Positions 46,598-58,374 of a stretch of DNA of 64,000 nucleotides are shown here, one piece after another. The translations under genes were made by a program, and so were the position numbers. The notes beneath the pieces are model-generated. The model did not search any database. It was not told the origin of the DNA and saw only the letters and a list, made by a program, of their open reading frames with translations. The stretch is taken from positions 444,172,334 to 444,236,333 of the forward strand of contig NC_085137.1 in the NCBI RefSeq assembly GCF_035046485.1, written 5' to 3'. Numbering within the stretch: position 1 is the stretch's first letter; each line of letters starts with the position of its first letter. This stretch comes from Aedes albopictus (Eukaryota; Arthropoda; Insecta; Diptera; Culicidae).

Positions 46598-46775
46598 TTT
46601 TTTATCTGTATTAACGAGATTTATGGCCCTAGACAAGTTTATCTCGGGACCCACGCTGTATTTCCCTTCCGAAGGAAGAACTACCATTTAGAGATTGTCA
46701 GGAGTGGGATTCGATCCTAGGTCCTCGGCGTGATAGTGAAGTGTTCTAACCATTACACCAGGTTCGCTCCACAAG
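46598..46775 (-). mobile_element. tRNA-derived SINE family S2, best copy
   Basis: On the - strand it starts GTGGAGCGAACCTGGTGTAA (A-box region) and has a B-box GGATCGAATCCCAC. It continues with CTTCCTTCGGAAGGGAAATA and ends ...ATCTCGTTAATACAGATAAA. It is the most complete S2 copy in the window. Confidence 0.75.
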
Positions 46776-46839
46776 AAAAGAAAATGAGCGAATTAAAGGG
46801 TCTTAAGGGGGTGAGCAATACAGGGACCCAGGGTAGATT

Positions 46840-48235
46840 TTGATAGTACTTCGGTCGATTTCATGAGTTTTGAGGGTGTTTCAGATGGTTTCTTGGAGAT
46901 TTCAGAAACGTTTAACGGAGGTTTCAGAGCCCTCTCTGAGAATTTTCAGAAGCGTTCCATGAAATTTCAGATAGTTTTAAGGGGTATTAAGGACCGTTCC
47001 AGGGGATTTAATTGGGCTTCATGGGAGTTCAGGTGCTTATCAGAGGATCTTAAGGATTTCAGGAGTGTATCAGGGGTCTCAGAGAATTTCAGGGAGGTCT
47101 CGGGGTCGTTACAGAGGGTCTCAGGAGGTTTAAACGGATTTTTGGGATGTTTAACGTGATACATGAGCGTTTTTGGGGATTGAAAAGGGGTTTTTTTATA
47201 AGCGTTCCAGGGAGTTTCAGTGAGGTTCAGATGGTTATCAGAAGCGTGTCAAGGAGTTTTAATTGATTTCAGGGGATCTTACAGCTGATTCAGGGGGTTT
47301 TTAGAAAGTTTAAGGGTCCATTCAAGGGGCCTCATGGAGTTTCAAGACGGACTTGGTGGTCTAGTGATAACCACTTCTGATTCGTATGCAGAAGGCCCTG
47401 GGTTCAATCCCTGGTCCCTTCCCTCCTACTTCGTATATTTCTATCTACTTTCGCTATACTCTCTACATATGCAACTCATGTACATTCATATGTTCGTTCA
47501 TAGCTATTGCTAGAACCAGAAGTGGGTTGACAAAAATTCGTTTCCCTTGCTTCCACCTTTCACTGCGCAGTATCTATCAGATAACTCCTTCGAGTTATGC
47601 AATCATGCGAACTGTGTCGCACATCTTCAGAATAATAATAAACACACTATTCTATATCTTACGCCTGACATCCACGCACCAATGTGTGAGCCCTCTGCTA
47701 GTCATATCCTACCAACACTCCGCATGAATTTGTGCAGACGCAGAGGTATGTTTGGTCTGATGTACAAATGCTTTCAATCATCACTTCCTTCCCCTTTCCC
47801 ACATTGATCTACAACCCGACGTGGCAGGCGCCATAGTCGCCTAAAGTAGAATATCACCAATGCTCACACACTAGAGATGCCTGTTTATCCTCGGCAGATA
47901 TCTCATTGGTTCCTTGTGTACTTGTAGATGGTCTGGCGGTACTGGAGTAACATCTACGGGAGGTCAATGAAGCTCAAGCTTAAGCAAGCTTTCAAGGGGC
48001 ATCATGGAGTTTCAGTGAGTTAGCAGACACATTTCAAGGGATTTCATTTCCGTTTTCAGGGAGTTTAGGGTATGCTAGGAATGTTTCAGGGTGTTTTAGA
48101 ACCTTCTCTATGGATATCAGGGTCGTCCCAGGGAATTTAATAAGTGTTTCAGGGGTTTTCAGAGGCGTTCCAGAGAGTTTATTGAGGTTTTACAAGGGTG
48201 CGTTACGTTTCAAGGGAGATTCAGAGCAGTTTTAG
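46840..48235. repeat. Degenerate array R2 (GTTTCAGGGG type), first part
   Basis: Diverged units around TTTCAGGGG(A/T)TTTCAGAGG are in one orientation. The array is interrupted at 47345-47990 by a SINE-headed insertion. The 98-codon frame at 46863 is a translation of these units. The array continues after the element at 48236-51811. Confidence 0.6.
47345..47990 (+). mobile_element. SINE-headed 646-bp insertion with 24-bp target duplication
   Basis: TTCAAGGGGC and TCATGGAGTTTCA surround one variable base in the copies at 47321-47344 and 47991-48014 (C in the left copy, A in the right). The insert begins with a tRNA-like head (GGTGGTCTAGTGATAACCAC, B-box GGGTTCAATCC at 47400-47410). An unrelated body of about 570 bp follows. 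It is long for a SINE and has no poly-A or triplet tail. The 113- and 86-codon frames have no domain. Confidence 0.7.
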
Positions 48236-51200
48236 CACAGAGAACAGACGTCCAAGCTCATGTAGTGCAGTTATGTAAAGCATTGCAGCGGTTGTTTTGA
48301 AATAACTGGGAATGTGGCCATTACGCGGCGCTGTCTCATTTCGAATGGGGGTACAAATTTGCCGTTGTTTTACCTTTTGGCGCTAGTGTTGCCAGGCGTG
48401 CACCCAAATATACTATATTAACAATATAGGTCACTTCATGTTTTTACATACAACGACATGGAGACACCGTTAGCGAATGATTTCAGCACCACCTGTTGTC
48501 AGAAAAAGTCAATAAATGTATTTTGATCAATTTTAGTTTACCGTGCAATGCGACATTTCTTGAAGAAGATCTTAGGGGTGTTGAAGTTTTTTTGTTCCCA
48601 AATAATCGATTAATATATAATCGATTTAAAATATACGCCAACAAAACAAAATTCCATTAGATGACATCTAGGAATACATCTATAGACGAATTTGAATGCT
48701 CCCTCATTGTAACGACACCGAAATCGTTTAACATCATAATTTTAATTTTCTATCCTCAAAGTTAACTTATATTTTTCCCTGGTGGTTGTTATTTTCTTTT
48801 GACAATGGCTTTTAATATCATCATTCTTAATGCCCATGCTGACATTCATCGGATTAAAGCTCCTCTATTTGATCGTATAATGTGTTGTAGACGCATCTGG
48901 AAGAGAATTTACTTTTCTGTACAGAAATGGCTCGTTTGTATTTCTATGGAGCAGTGAAAAAAGTTAACTTTACCAATGCTGCGCCTTGATGGAGTCGTAC
49001 TTTTGACAGTGTTTAAACATCGACGAACCGACGTGATAGTGGCGATTCAAAACTGTCCCCCCCCCCTAATTTAACGGTCGACCAGCGAAGCGAGCGATCG
49101 CTTCTGTCAAATCAGCACAGACGCGAACCGTTTCCTATATGAACACACGGGGGTTTGGTGTCGAGCTATCAAATCATCGCGAGCCCTCTATAACGGCGAT
49201 AGTGTTCGGCTATTTTTCATCATGGCGTCGCGGACAACAAATTTGAATTTATTTGTTCTAGCTGTCACGTCGGTTCGTCGGTGGCTTAAATACCCTATTG
49301 TTGTTGTTCAAAATACTGTACTTTTCCTAGTCATACCAGGACTTTACCAAGAGATCATTCAACTATTGATCATATTTCTTGGTAGTTTGGAAAATCGATC
49401 GTTGCAGCTAGACCCTACGGGCTATGGAAGGTACTAAACGTGAGAAATTATATTTGCATGTCGCAATTTGGATCGGATATGTGGTTTTCAGACTCGTGGA
49501 GCTCGATAACGCGTTAAATGCCCAACAAACATTTTTGTTGTACAAGAGTGGAACAAACTTCTCCTAAGCAAACTTTTGCTTAAACCGGGAGTGGTCGCGT
49601 CGTGTACTGAGTACACGCACCATGAAAAATGCACGCATGTGGTACACAGCGTGAGCGCGGCGTCGCTGCAGGTAATCAAAGACGCGACTGCTCGAGGGTT
49701 AAGAAACTGTTATTCAGTTAGTTCTATTACTTGGGTGGTTATTATATCTTTCACGACGATGCCTGCACTCAAAGTGTTTAAATTTGATAAAAATAAGAAT
49801 AAAAAAATCGGCCAGAGAAGTGTACGAGAAAACCCTGACAACTTTGAACTATTTTTCAGATTATTTTTTTTTTTTTCATAGAACTACATATAAAAACGTG
49901 TCTACAGTGTTGGCCAGGACAATTACTTTTAATTCAATAATCCATTTTAGGTTGGTGTTAAAAAAGTGAACATGTTTTCGTTGACAAAGCATTTTCTCGT
50001 CGTTTCTGGACGTATCTTTGTAAAGAAACGTATATAATTTGGAAGTCACCCGTAGACTTCATGGGAATGTGGGTTTTATTATCAAAACTTTTCGTGACAT
50101 CGAACACAGAATTTCTATGTAGAGGTCAAGCTAGATTTTATAAAACTTTATACACGATAATAAGAACGGCAAAATTCAAGAAAGTGATTCTGGGATTAGT
50201 TCATTCGTGTTTTCTTTTCATTTTACAATGTGCTTCAGTTCATGTCAAGTCGTACTTCAAGTATTCGGCTTTAATAAGTTAAAGTTGGGGTGTGAGACCA
50301 ATTAGGTAGAGGGTCCTATGTTGGACACTTTAAGCACAGAGAACAGACATTTAAGCTCGAACAAAAATACGTCGAAATCGTGTGTAAAAGATTTAAGTGT
50401 ACCTCAACGCCACCAACGGAGACTGCCCCACATATAAAGTCGATTTGACCCCACGATGGCAGTGTTCATCGTTAAAATACACTAGCCCACAAAACGACAC
50501 GAGCGCCAAACGGCCAAAAACGGCGAGCATTGGAAACAAAAATGACAACACAACAATGTAAGTGATGGGACGCTAGCGCCACGCAACGGGAGCATAACCA
50601 CATACTCTGATATGACCGTTACAAAGTTTTACACAAGGCAGAAAGCAAAGATAGACGTCTGTTCTCTGTGCTTTAAGCTATAAAGGCAGCATCCGTTTAT
50701 TCAGTGGTGATTCTTAACCTTAAATCTACCTGTTCAACAAGCCTAAATTCTTGATTTGTCTTATCAAATTAGCTTGTAATGAATTAACTACATTGGCTGT
50801 TTTCCTACTCTCCGCATCGACCAATGTGGCGCTAGCTTCTATGCGCGAAAAATCGCTAAAAGTAAATCGCAAAAATATTGTATGGCGAGTAGCAACTAAA
50901 GGCAAATTTATCGAAGTGGAATACATTATTCGAAAAAATATTTGGTAGTGGTTGTGCACAATGGTGACTACTATAAAGCCTACCCAATATTTTTCAGTAA
51001 ATGCTTTCTAGTTCAAATAATTCAAGTTTAGATGCTTTTCATCATACAAAATAAAATTGATTTACTCCTGCTGATCAACTGTGGGTGGGTGCCAAGCGGG
51101 TAGTCCATTGGTAGAAAATGACGAGAATTGTCGTTTCCGTCCATTTTCAATTTGATTCTGATCCTAATTTCTCCGCAAATTCAAGAACAAAAAAACACAG

Positions 51201-51811
51201 TGTGCAAGACAAAATTTGCCGGGGACAGCTAGTTTATTATAAATTCGGTAGAGAGTGCTCTAAAAATACATGTGAAAATGCGAACAGAAAAGTAAGAGGA
51301 GGTTCAGATTCAGATAAAGTTGGTTTAGCACGCCAGAAAATGTTGAGCTAATAAATATTTTATTTTTCTAATTTGAGTAGTTGAAAAAAAATCGATGTTT
51401 AATCGATTATTTAGGAATAAATGGGCATCCCCACCATGCAATGACAGCTTGACAGAATAAACGTCATTTGGATGGCGCATGCATTGAGTGTGTAGTAGTA
51501 CCTCTTCTGCCGCTTGGTGGCGACACATTCACTAAAAAGGAGTCGCCAAAAATCGTAAGAGTGACGTATATTGTTAATATAGTGGTGCACCCCAATACAG
51601 TTCCACCGAGAGAATGCGTTGGATTTACTAGGAAAACAATAATTGTATTTATTGTAGCTCATTTCGTATTGGAAGTAATGAAACTAATTATCAATGGGTT
51701 GCTCAAATATTGTTGTTGAATTAGTGAAATAATCAGCTACTGAGCTTGTTTTTTTTCTTTACACAAGATTTTCGAGCAATTTTGTTCGAGCATGTTCGTC
51801 TGTTCTTTGCG
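48236..51811 (+). mobile_element. 3576-bp long member of family M
   Basis: The left end CACAGAGAACAGACG matches the small M copies. The right end CGTCTGTTCTTTGCG is its inverse with two differences. GTTTTAG is duplicated at 48229-48235 and 51812-51818. Minus the nested M copy (50335-50670) it is about 3.2 kb, the size of an autonomous DNA transposon. It holds several short + strand frames (49222-49437, 49576-49881, 50061-50282, 50751-50948, 51118-51351, 51468-51719). None carries a transposase motif that I recognise. They could be exons of a decayed transposase or chance. AATCGATTA motifs sit inverted near 48605 and 51400. Confidence 0.6.
50335..50670 (+). mobile_element. Family M MITE, intact 336-bp copy
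   Basis: The ends CACAGAGAACAGAC and GTCTGTTCTCTGTG are inverted. CTTTAAG is duplicated at 50328-50334 and 50671-50677. This is the cleanest member and serves as the empty-site reference for the foldback at 1571. There is no coding capacity. Confidence 0.85.
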
Positions 51812-51818
51812 GTTTTAG

Positions 51819-52960
51819 CAGGACGTTTCAGGTAAATTAAGGGACGTTTCTCCATAGGTTTTAGGTATCATGGTGTCTAAGGCGCTTACCAGGAGATCCA
51901 GGACATTTCAGGGGTCTCTTCAGAGGCATTTCAGGGTCTTTACAGGTGGTGATACAGGTTAAGTGATTTCGATGGTTTTTAGGAGTAGTTTTGGGGGTTT
52001 CATTGGAGTTGCATGAAATTTCAGGGTGTTTACAAAAGTTTTCAAGGGAACTTCCACGAAGTTTTAGAGGGTTTCAGTGGATCTTGTGGTTAGTTCAGGG
52101 GGTTTCAGCACAGAGAACAGACGCCTATCTTCGCTTGCTGCCTTTTGTAAAACTTTGTAACGGCCATATCAGAGTATGTGGTTATGCTCCTGTTGCGTGG
52201 CGCCAGCGTCCAATCACTTACATTGTTGTGTTGTCATTTTTGTTTCCAATGCTCGCCATTTTTGACCGTTTGGCGCTCGTCGCTTTGTGGGCTAGTGTGT
52301 TTAACGATGAACACTGGCCATCGTGTGGTCAAATCGACTTTATATGTGGGGCATTGAAAACACTTAAATTCTTTACACATGATTTCGACGTATTTTTGTT
52401 CTTGTTTAAACGTCTGCTCTCTGTGGTTTCAGACAGTTTTAGGTGCATTTCAATAAGCCTCCTTGAAATTCAGATGGTTTCCAGGTACTTTGCAGCGAGT
52501 TTCAGGGCTGTTTTGGCGGTTTAAGGGTCGTTCCAGAGGCTTTTATAGGGGTTCAAGTGCATTTAATGCGGTTTGAAGGGCGGGCAAAAATTCTCAGTGG
52601 ATTTGAGGGAATGTCAGGGACATTTAAGAAGGTTTCAAATCCCTCTCTGTCTTGCGAATTTCTTTGTAAAGAACTAGCATTAGCATTAGCAATAGAACGA
52701 AAAAAAAAATGTTCAAGGATTCTTAGTGGGTTTTAGGTTTGTAAGGGCAAATTCGGCGGCGTTTAAAGAGGTCTCAAGGGATTGAAGGGAGATTTCAGCG
52801 GCATTGTAAAGCGGTTTCAATGACGTTTCAGAGCTTTAGTGGTCATTTCGGTGGATTTCATTGACTTACAGGGGGTTTGAGGGATTCTCAGAGCTATTTC
52901 AGGGGTGTTGCAAAGCAGTTTTGGGAGGTTCAGAGAGCTACGGCTCTAGTAGAAATTTGG
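51819..52960. repeat. Degenerate array R2, second part
   Basis: This is the continuation of the GTTTCAGGGG-type units after the 3.6-kb element, interrupted at 52109-52425. The 177-codon frame at 51991-52524 runs across array, MITE and array and is not a gene. Confidence 0.6.
52109..52425 (-). mobile_element. Family M MITE, 317-bp copy
   Basis: The ends CACAGAGAACAGACG and CGTCTGCTCTCTGTG are inverted. GTTTCAG is duplicated at 52102-52108 and 52426-52432. The orientation is opposite to the copy at 50335. The duplication is a common word of the surrounding array, so alone it would be weak. The exact fit at both ends supports it. Confidence 0.8.
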
Positions 52961-52989
52961 TTTCAGGAACCTTTGGGAGACATTAGCCT

Positions 52990-54015
52990 CACGACCCAGC
53001 CAACCACATATCGTAAATCATTGTGTGGAAAAAATCGTATATTTGCATATATTGAATCAGAATTGTATAATAATATGTATATTTGTTGACAATGATTGCG
53101 TAAAATCGCATTTCATGCCAAATTCAATTTCAATTGCGATTTTGTTTCATATAGTCGTCTCCGATCATAAAAGGTGCGAGATACTATCGGTAGGATCGCA
53201 CAGAATCGGATAGAATCGTGAAAAAAAACATTCATTCTTAGTGTCAAGCTGCAAGTTCGCTAGCATCGTATATATGCTTTCGTTGAATCGTGGAAATCGT
53301 CGCTTCACATCGTATATGAATCTGCTGAATCGAGCTTGTTACCTAAAGGTATGATGAAAATCGGTGAAATCGTAAAAAACTATAACAATGTTGTATATTG
53401 ATCGTTTGCGTCAAACTTGCATCGTATATGAAGTGAACGAAATCGTAGAAATCGTATATTCATTTTTACAGCGCATATGATTGTTATTGCATTTTTAATA
53501 GTCGAATCTTAATCTCGGAAATCGTATATGGTTTTGTTTACATATTTGTATGATGGAGAAAAAGAAAAATTGGTATTCATCACAAATTTGTATTTTTGTT
53601 GTTGTTGACACATTCTAACCATGGTAGCAATAATTTCAATCAAATATATAGGTTTTCATACTAGCAGATGACTTGCAATAAGTGATGCATAGATCCCAAC
53701 ACCGACGTGAATTCCGGGCCTCTTGCACGGCACCACTTTTGGTGCCACCGTGCCACTCAATGCACAACAACAACGCTCTCACCACAAGTCTCGCACCGTA
53801 TCATGCTAATTTTTATTCGTTTCATGCCATTCACTTTGCACTCTCTATTTTCAACTTGACAATATAGCAAATAAAGATATCGCGCAGTTCTCAATCAAAG
53901 GACCTAAGTTCGATTCCCACTGAACACCAATTGCTTTTTTTTATTTGAAAATCTTGAGTCGTATATTGGTACTCTCAATCGTAATAAGATCATGCATAAT
54001 CGTATATTTAGACGG
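52990..54015. repeat. Block rich in ATCGTATAT motif
   Basis: About eight copies of (A)TCGTATAT occur in 1 kb (near 53036, 53268, 53310, 53420, 53449, 53521, 53950, 53999), with many AATCGT variants. The word is rare elsewhere in the window. A B-box-like GTTCGATTCCC lies near 53910. No inverted ends were found. It may be a diverged transposon with subterminal repeats. Confidence 0.4.
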
Positions 54016-54149
54016 ATAAAATCGGCGAAATCAATAGCAAAAATGTTTTTGCTATTTTTTTTAAGACATTTCTTCAGAAATTTCTCTTAGACTTTTGCCT
54101 ATAACACTTTTCTACAAGATCAGTCAGAAAGAATTCATCTTCGTGTTTA

Positions 54150-54390
54150 TGGCCCCATGTTCCCACTGGAACTTGTCCTTCAATCTTTTCAACTTAGTGT
54201 TCTTTGAGCACTTCCACAGTTATTTATTGAAGGGCTCTCTTTGCCTGCCATTGCAAGAATGTGTATATTGTGAGGCAAGCACAACGATACACTGTGCCCA
54301 GGGAGTCGAGAAAATTTTTCTGACCGGAACGGGAATCGAACCCGCAGTCTCCGGATTGACGATCCATAGCCTTAACCGCTAGGATAACTG
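54150..54390 (-). mobile_element. tRNA-derived SINE, Feilai-like
   Basis: The reverse strand shows a tRNA-like head, a B-box GGGTTCGATTCCCGTTCCGG (54326-54345), the block CTCGACTCCCTGGGCACAGT, TGCAATGGCAGGCAAAG, AACTGTGGAAGTGCTCAAAG and a CCAGTGGGAACATGGGGCC end. The order agrees with 57240-57515. The 95- and 77-codon frames are shadows. Confidence 0.75.
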
Positions 54391-54399
54391 AAGAATGAT

Positions 54400-55375
54400 T
54401 TAACTCCGTTTTCCAAACGGCAAACCATATTGCAATAACGATGTTCCATTCCTGCATGCAATTTGTACTTGAGATACATATGGGCGGAGAAATGGAAGGG
54501 GTCGCACGCAGGGGTACATGGGAAAACTGTATCTTCCATGCATTGTAACTTTATTATAATATCATTATTTTTCACTTTAAGATTGTGTTGATTTTTCATT
54601 ATATCTTAATTCCGAATTCATTACGGAAATTATTAAACCAATTTAGTCCTCCCATAAATTCAAATTAGCTTACTCGCCAGTCACCCAAACAAACCACCCG
54701 ATTTTAATCGACCAAGCGTTCCCAATCCTGGGCACATTGCAACTTTAAACCCCATTTTATGACCACACGCACGGTAACGGATCGTAAAATGTCCCGGGCC
54801 CACTCCGTTTCGTTGTTGGAAAGTGCTATTCCTCCATACTAATGTAGGAAAGGAAAGCGCTCGTAGGTGGTTCCTGCACCGAGCGAAAGGTCTATCCGTG
54901 CGTGTCGTTCGACGGTGGTCGCGATGCACATAGGAAAACTCTCGATCCAGCCTCGCATCTCGCTTTGCCGATCCGGAAGGTTCTTGGCGGACGTTGTCGT
55001 CGTCGGTGTGACCGTCCGTTGTCGATCGTGGCCGCGTAAAACTGTCAAGGACAATTGCCACCATAACAGTTTATGGCTTTATAGCACTGCAATACGCGCG
55101 CGACGAGAGCAACTGGGCCGGTCTCGTTGCCCACTACTGATGGCTGATGGTGGTGGTTTGTTTAGGTATTCATCTCCAGCAAACCGGCAGGCGGCGGTAA
55201 TTTTGGGGGTTTGGCTGGTTGATTATATTTGCATATTAGAACTAGAGGCGGAATAAAATGGCGAGCCTGGTTGCCCGAGCAGGAGCGATGAACTGTTCGT
55301 ATAACACATAATTTTCTCCAGCTACACGCAAATTCGAAATTCCTGTTTTCCTTCCATGCATGGTCACAAATCACA
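54400..55375. other. Intergenic DNA without recognisable gene
   Basis: GC rises between 54760 and 55130, and 120-130 codon frames exist on both strands there (54681-55064 and 54867-55256). They mirror each other and I see no domain. The GC rise makes it the likeliest place for a missed exon. Confidence 0.35.
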
Positions 55376-55379
55376 AATG

Positions 55380-55525
55380 TTCTGAGAATCCTAAGCAAAA
55401 TTATAAATTCTGGACCAGCGTTCCTTCGAAATCCTCAATGATGGGATTCTCTTAGCGGGAATTGAACTCATGACCATACAAAACCAACGTGTGATCCTCG
55501 TGAGCACGAGGCCACGTCAGCATAT
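55380..55525 (-). mobile_element. tRNA-derived SINE fragment
   Basis: The reverse strand reads GACGTGGCCTCGTGCTCACG... to a B-box-like GAGTTCAATTCCCGC (55468-55482), then AGAGAATCCCATCATTGAGG. It is a different head from the other SINEs here. Confidence 0.5.
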
Positions 55526-55529
55526 TCTG

Positions 55530-57235
55530 ATTTTACTTAGCACTCGGTACCCTCAAAAACCATATTTGTACGGTTTTAACCAATTATTTTTATACTGAAG
55601 CACAAAAAAGATCGATTTTGTGTGAATTGAAATTACCCCTTCGAAAAACCAGCAGCCGATATGTTCAACCACCCACGCCAAATCATCACTGCAGCCAGCC
55701 CCGCAGTTCAAGGGGTCATGAAAACGCCATACACTAATCATACAAATGGGCTCAATAACAACCTGAAAGCAAACTGCCCTAGCATGGAACCAACAGGAAA
55801 AAAAAACCTTTTTCGTCAGGTACCATCCAGCCAACCAACCAGCAAGCAATTCGACCGGGGCGGGTGCCCAAATATACCGGGCATAAACATAGAATATATC
55901 ATCATCGTTGTTGTTGATGCCGTTGGCTCTCGGTGTGCAATGAGCGTTTTTATTCCGACTACCCCAGGCTAATATACATACATCACCGAACATAACAGGC
56001 AAATAACTCGCCATCATCAAACGAACGAAGTAGGAAACTAGTGCCGGTGGTTTTTTCTTTCGGAATTATAATCGAGGATACCGGAAAAAGCATTAGCAGG
56101 ATGCCGATGAACGCTGCCAGCCAGCCAGCCAGCACAGCGGGAGTGCGGGACATCCTTGGGCAATGTGAATTTTATCGATATGCTTTCGTGTGGTAGTTTG
56201 AGCAAATTCGAGGGAGCATCGTTGATTTCGGATATAACCGTCTGCCTGTGCTTATTTATCGTGTTTATCATAAGCTTTTGCACGAAATTATAAAATCTTG
56301 AAAACTTCCACCAAATTAATATAAAAACTTGGCTGTTTCTATTAAAGCAAATTTAAATGCGAAAAATTGATAAAACTAGAAATGAAAATAAGTATAATTT
56401 AAAATGAAAACTATATAAAAATATCAAAGGAAAAACAAAGGTCAAAAATTAGAAATAAAAAACATTTGCATGACATTTAACAAAGAATACTTCTTTGTAT
56501 TCAGGCTTTTGTCATGCATTTATATTGGAACATTTCAATAAGTTTATAAACAAATCTGACTCAGACATAATCCGTCTAAAGTCTAAACAAATCAGAGTAA
56601 TTAATTAATCCTGAAATACGATAATCCCTTCTGATCACCTAGGTAAAATAATTAAACAATCAATAACCGGATCTTAAAATTGTTTAGCATACGTACATCT
56701 GAACCTTTGTATTTGAGCACTCTTTCCTCGGTCAGCAACAATAAGCAGCAGCCTAGCACAGCAAGCAAAACCAACTCACCGCAATATTTCTAATCAAACT
56801 GTGCCAATGCCTTATCTCGCCGCCTGCCACTTCTCATCAACTGGCCTCGCTCCCTCCGGCGGCCGTGGAAGTCTTATCAGTTTAATACCAACACAACACG
56901 CTGATCGGCAGGCAGGCAGAGCGTGAGCGCGAAGAGGGAAGAGGAATTGCAGGACTCCGGTCGAGTACAAACATTCATAAAATTTGACGCACTGTCGTTT
57001 CATCAAAATCTGCGCAATTCTCCCATGCTCAGTGGGGTGCGGCCTATTTTTCGAAAGATACCTGGAATTCATATGCTTTTCCTGATTCAAGTCACATAAA
57101 AAGCGAAACCTCCATGTTTGAGCCAAAAATATCAAAATTAAATGCTGGGGCATGCGTCTCAAAATTAAATTTTCAAGTCATGAACGGGGCTGTTCATAAA
57201 CCACGTGGTATTTTTTTTTTAAATTCTGGAGGTTT
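55530..57235. other. Intergenic DNA without recognisable gene
   Basis: Frames of up to 155 codons (55553-56020, reverse) lack domains and overlap opposite frames. CAGCCAGCCAGC runs lie near 56115. I cannot support a gene. Confidence 0.4.
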
Positions 57236-57236
57236 T

Positions 57237-57239
<3 letters not shown>

Positions 57240-57269
<30 letters not shown>

Positions 57270-57515
57270 CTTCTTCTTCTGCTTTATGGCTGGACGTCCC
57301 CACTGGGACATGGCCTGCCTTGCTTCATCTTAGTGTTCTTTGAACACTTCCACAGTTAATAATTGAAAGGCTTTCTTTGCCTGCCATTGCATGAATTTGT
57401 ATATTGTGAGGCAAGCACAATGATACACTATGCCCAGGGAGTCGAGGAAATTTTCCCGAATGGAACGGGAAGCGAACCCACCGTCTTCGGATTGGCGATC
57501 CACTAGGCTAACTCA
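57240..57515 (-). mobile_element. tRNA-derived SINE, Feilai-like, with triplet tail
   Basis: On the - strand a tRNA-like head ends in a diverged B-box (GGGTTCGCTTCCC). The same body blocks as at 54150 follow, and a GAA triplet tail (57240-57280, CTT on the + strand) closes it. Triplet tails are described for Feilai SINEs of Aedes aegypti (established). The head lies directly against the 711-bp duplication of the LINE. Confidence 0.75.
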
Positions 57516-58225
57516 AGACCCCTGTTTTCACGCAAAATGAGAAACTTGAGATTTCTTTTATTTCATTTTTTCTTTTTTTTTTTCAACTAACGAACCCTAA
57601 CGACAACTTTTTACCTGCTTGATCAATTTCATTTTTTAGCGTGCTTTTGTAGTTATTGTTGATGCCTAAACATGTTCAGAACAAACTGTTCGTTATTGTA
57701 CCAAGTTTTTCACCAATCAATACGGAAATTTTTCAAACATATTTATTTGGAAACTGTTATAGCAACTTGCCCTTATGTAAGAGCTAAATTTTCCAGGCAT
57801 CCTGTCTCAAATTTTTCTAGAATAGTTCACCAAAAACCGGAACGAGTAATCCGAAAACAGAAAATAAATCTTCATGTATAGCATGTTGTTTGAAATATGG
57901 TATGTTGTTCCAGATCGATTTCTCTAAAAAGAAACTGTATGCACACATGTATTCGTTAATTGATTTTATTAAGTACTTCGTTCTAAACCGTTTTTATAGC
58001 ATATTTTTGTCTAATTTACCAACATTAATACCAATCCAAAACACTATTATAAACCTTTTAAGGGTCTACATTGGACACTCTAAGAAATCAGGTGGACTAG
58101 CGATATCTGATTACTTTTAGATACACTTATACTACGTAGAATGGAAAAAATCATCCATCGAGTAAGATAAATCGATTGATATTGATCATTCAATGAAAAA
58201 CAGAATATACTCGAAAACTAAAGTG
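57515..58225. repeat. 711-bp direct repeat, left copy (LINE target duplication)
   Basis: It runs from AAGACCCCTG to ACTAAAGTG. It recurs at 62841-63551 with a constant offset of 5326, so there are no indels, and I saw no base difference in the parts I compared. The sequence is AT-rich and the 69- and 76-codon frames appear in both copies. No poly-A or LINE end lies in it, so it is target DNA and not part of the LINE. Confidence 0.85.
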
Positions 58226-58374
58226 TCAGTTCGTGTTCAGCCGTCAGCGGAGATAGAAGTGCGAGATCTACAGCAGTGTGTTTTTCACAGTGGAAGCATT
58301 TGGCCGGTCAGGCTATTGTTAAGCAAAAGCTTTGTGATATTGACCTTGGGGCGAAGCAATCGGTACGGAACAAA

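Noticed and set aside
47345..47420. Functional tRNA gene
   Set aside because: The head has A- and B-box-like words but no convincing complete cloverleaf, and it is fused to a repeat body with a target duplication. SINE head is the better reading. The same applies to the heads at 865, 15811, 42981, 46598, 54326 and 57470.
51991..52524. 177-codon frame as a gene
   Set aside because: It crosses R2 array, a complete MITE and array again, so it is an accidental open frame.
57672..58120. 69- and 76-codon frames repeated at 62998-63446 as a duplicated gene
   Set aside because: They are repeated only because the 711-bp segment is duplicated. They are short and AT-rich with no domain.
57515..58225. 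The 711-bp segment as a LINE 5' UTR or monomer
   Set aside because: The second copy follows the poly-A and continues into different DNA, and the LINE leader starts only after the first copy. A target duplication explains both edges. A tandem LINE array is not excluded without genome copies.
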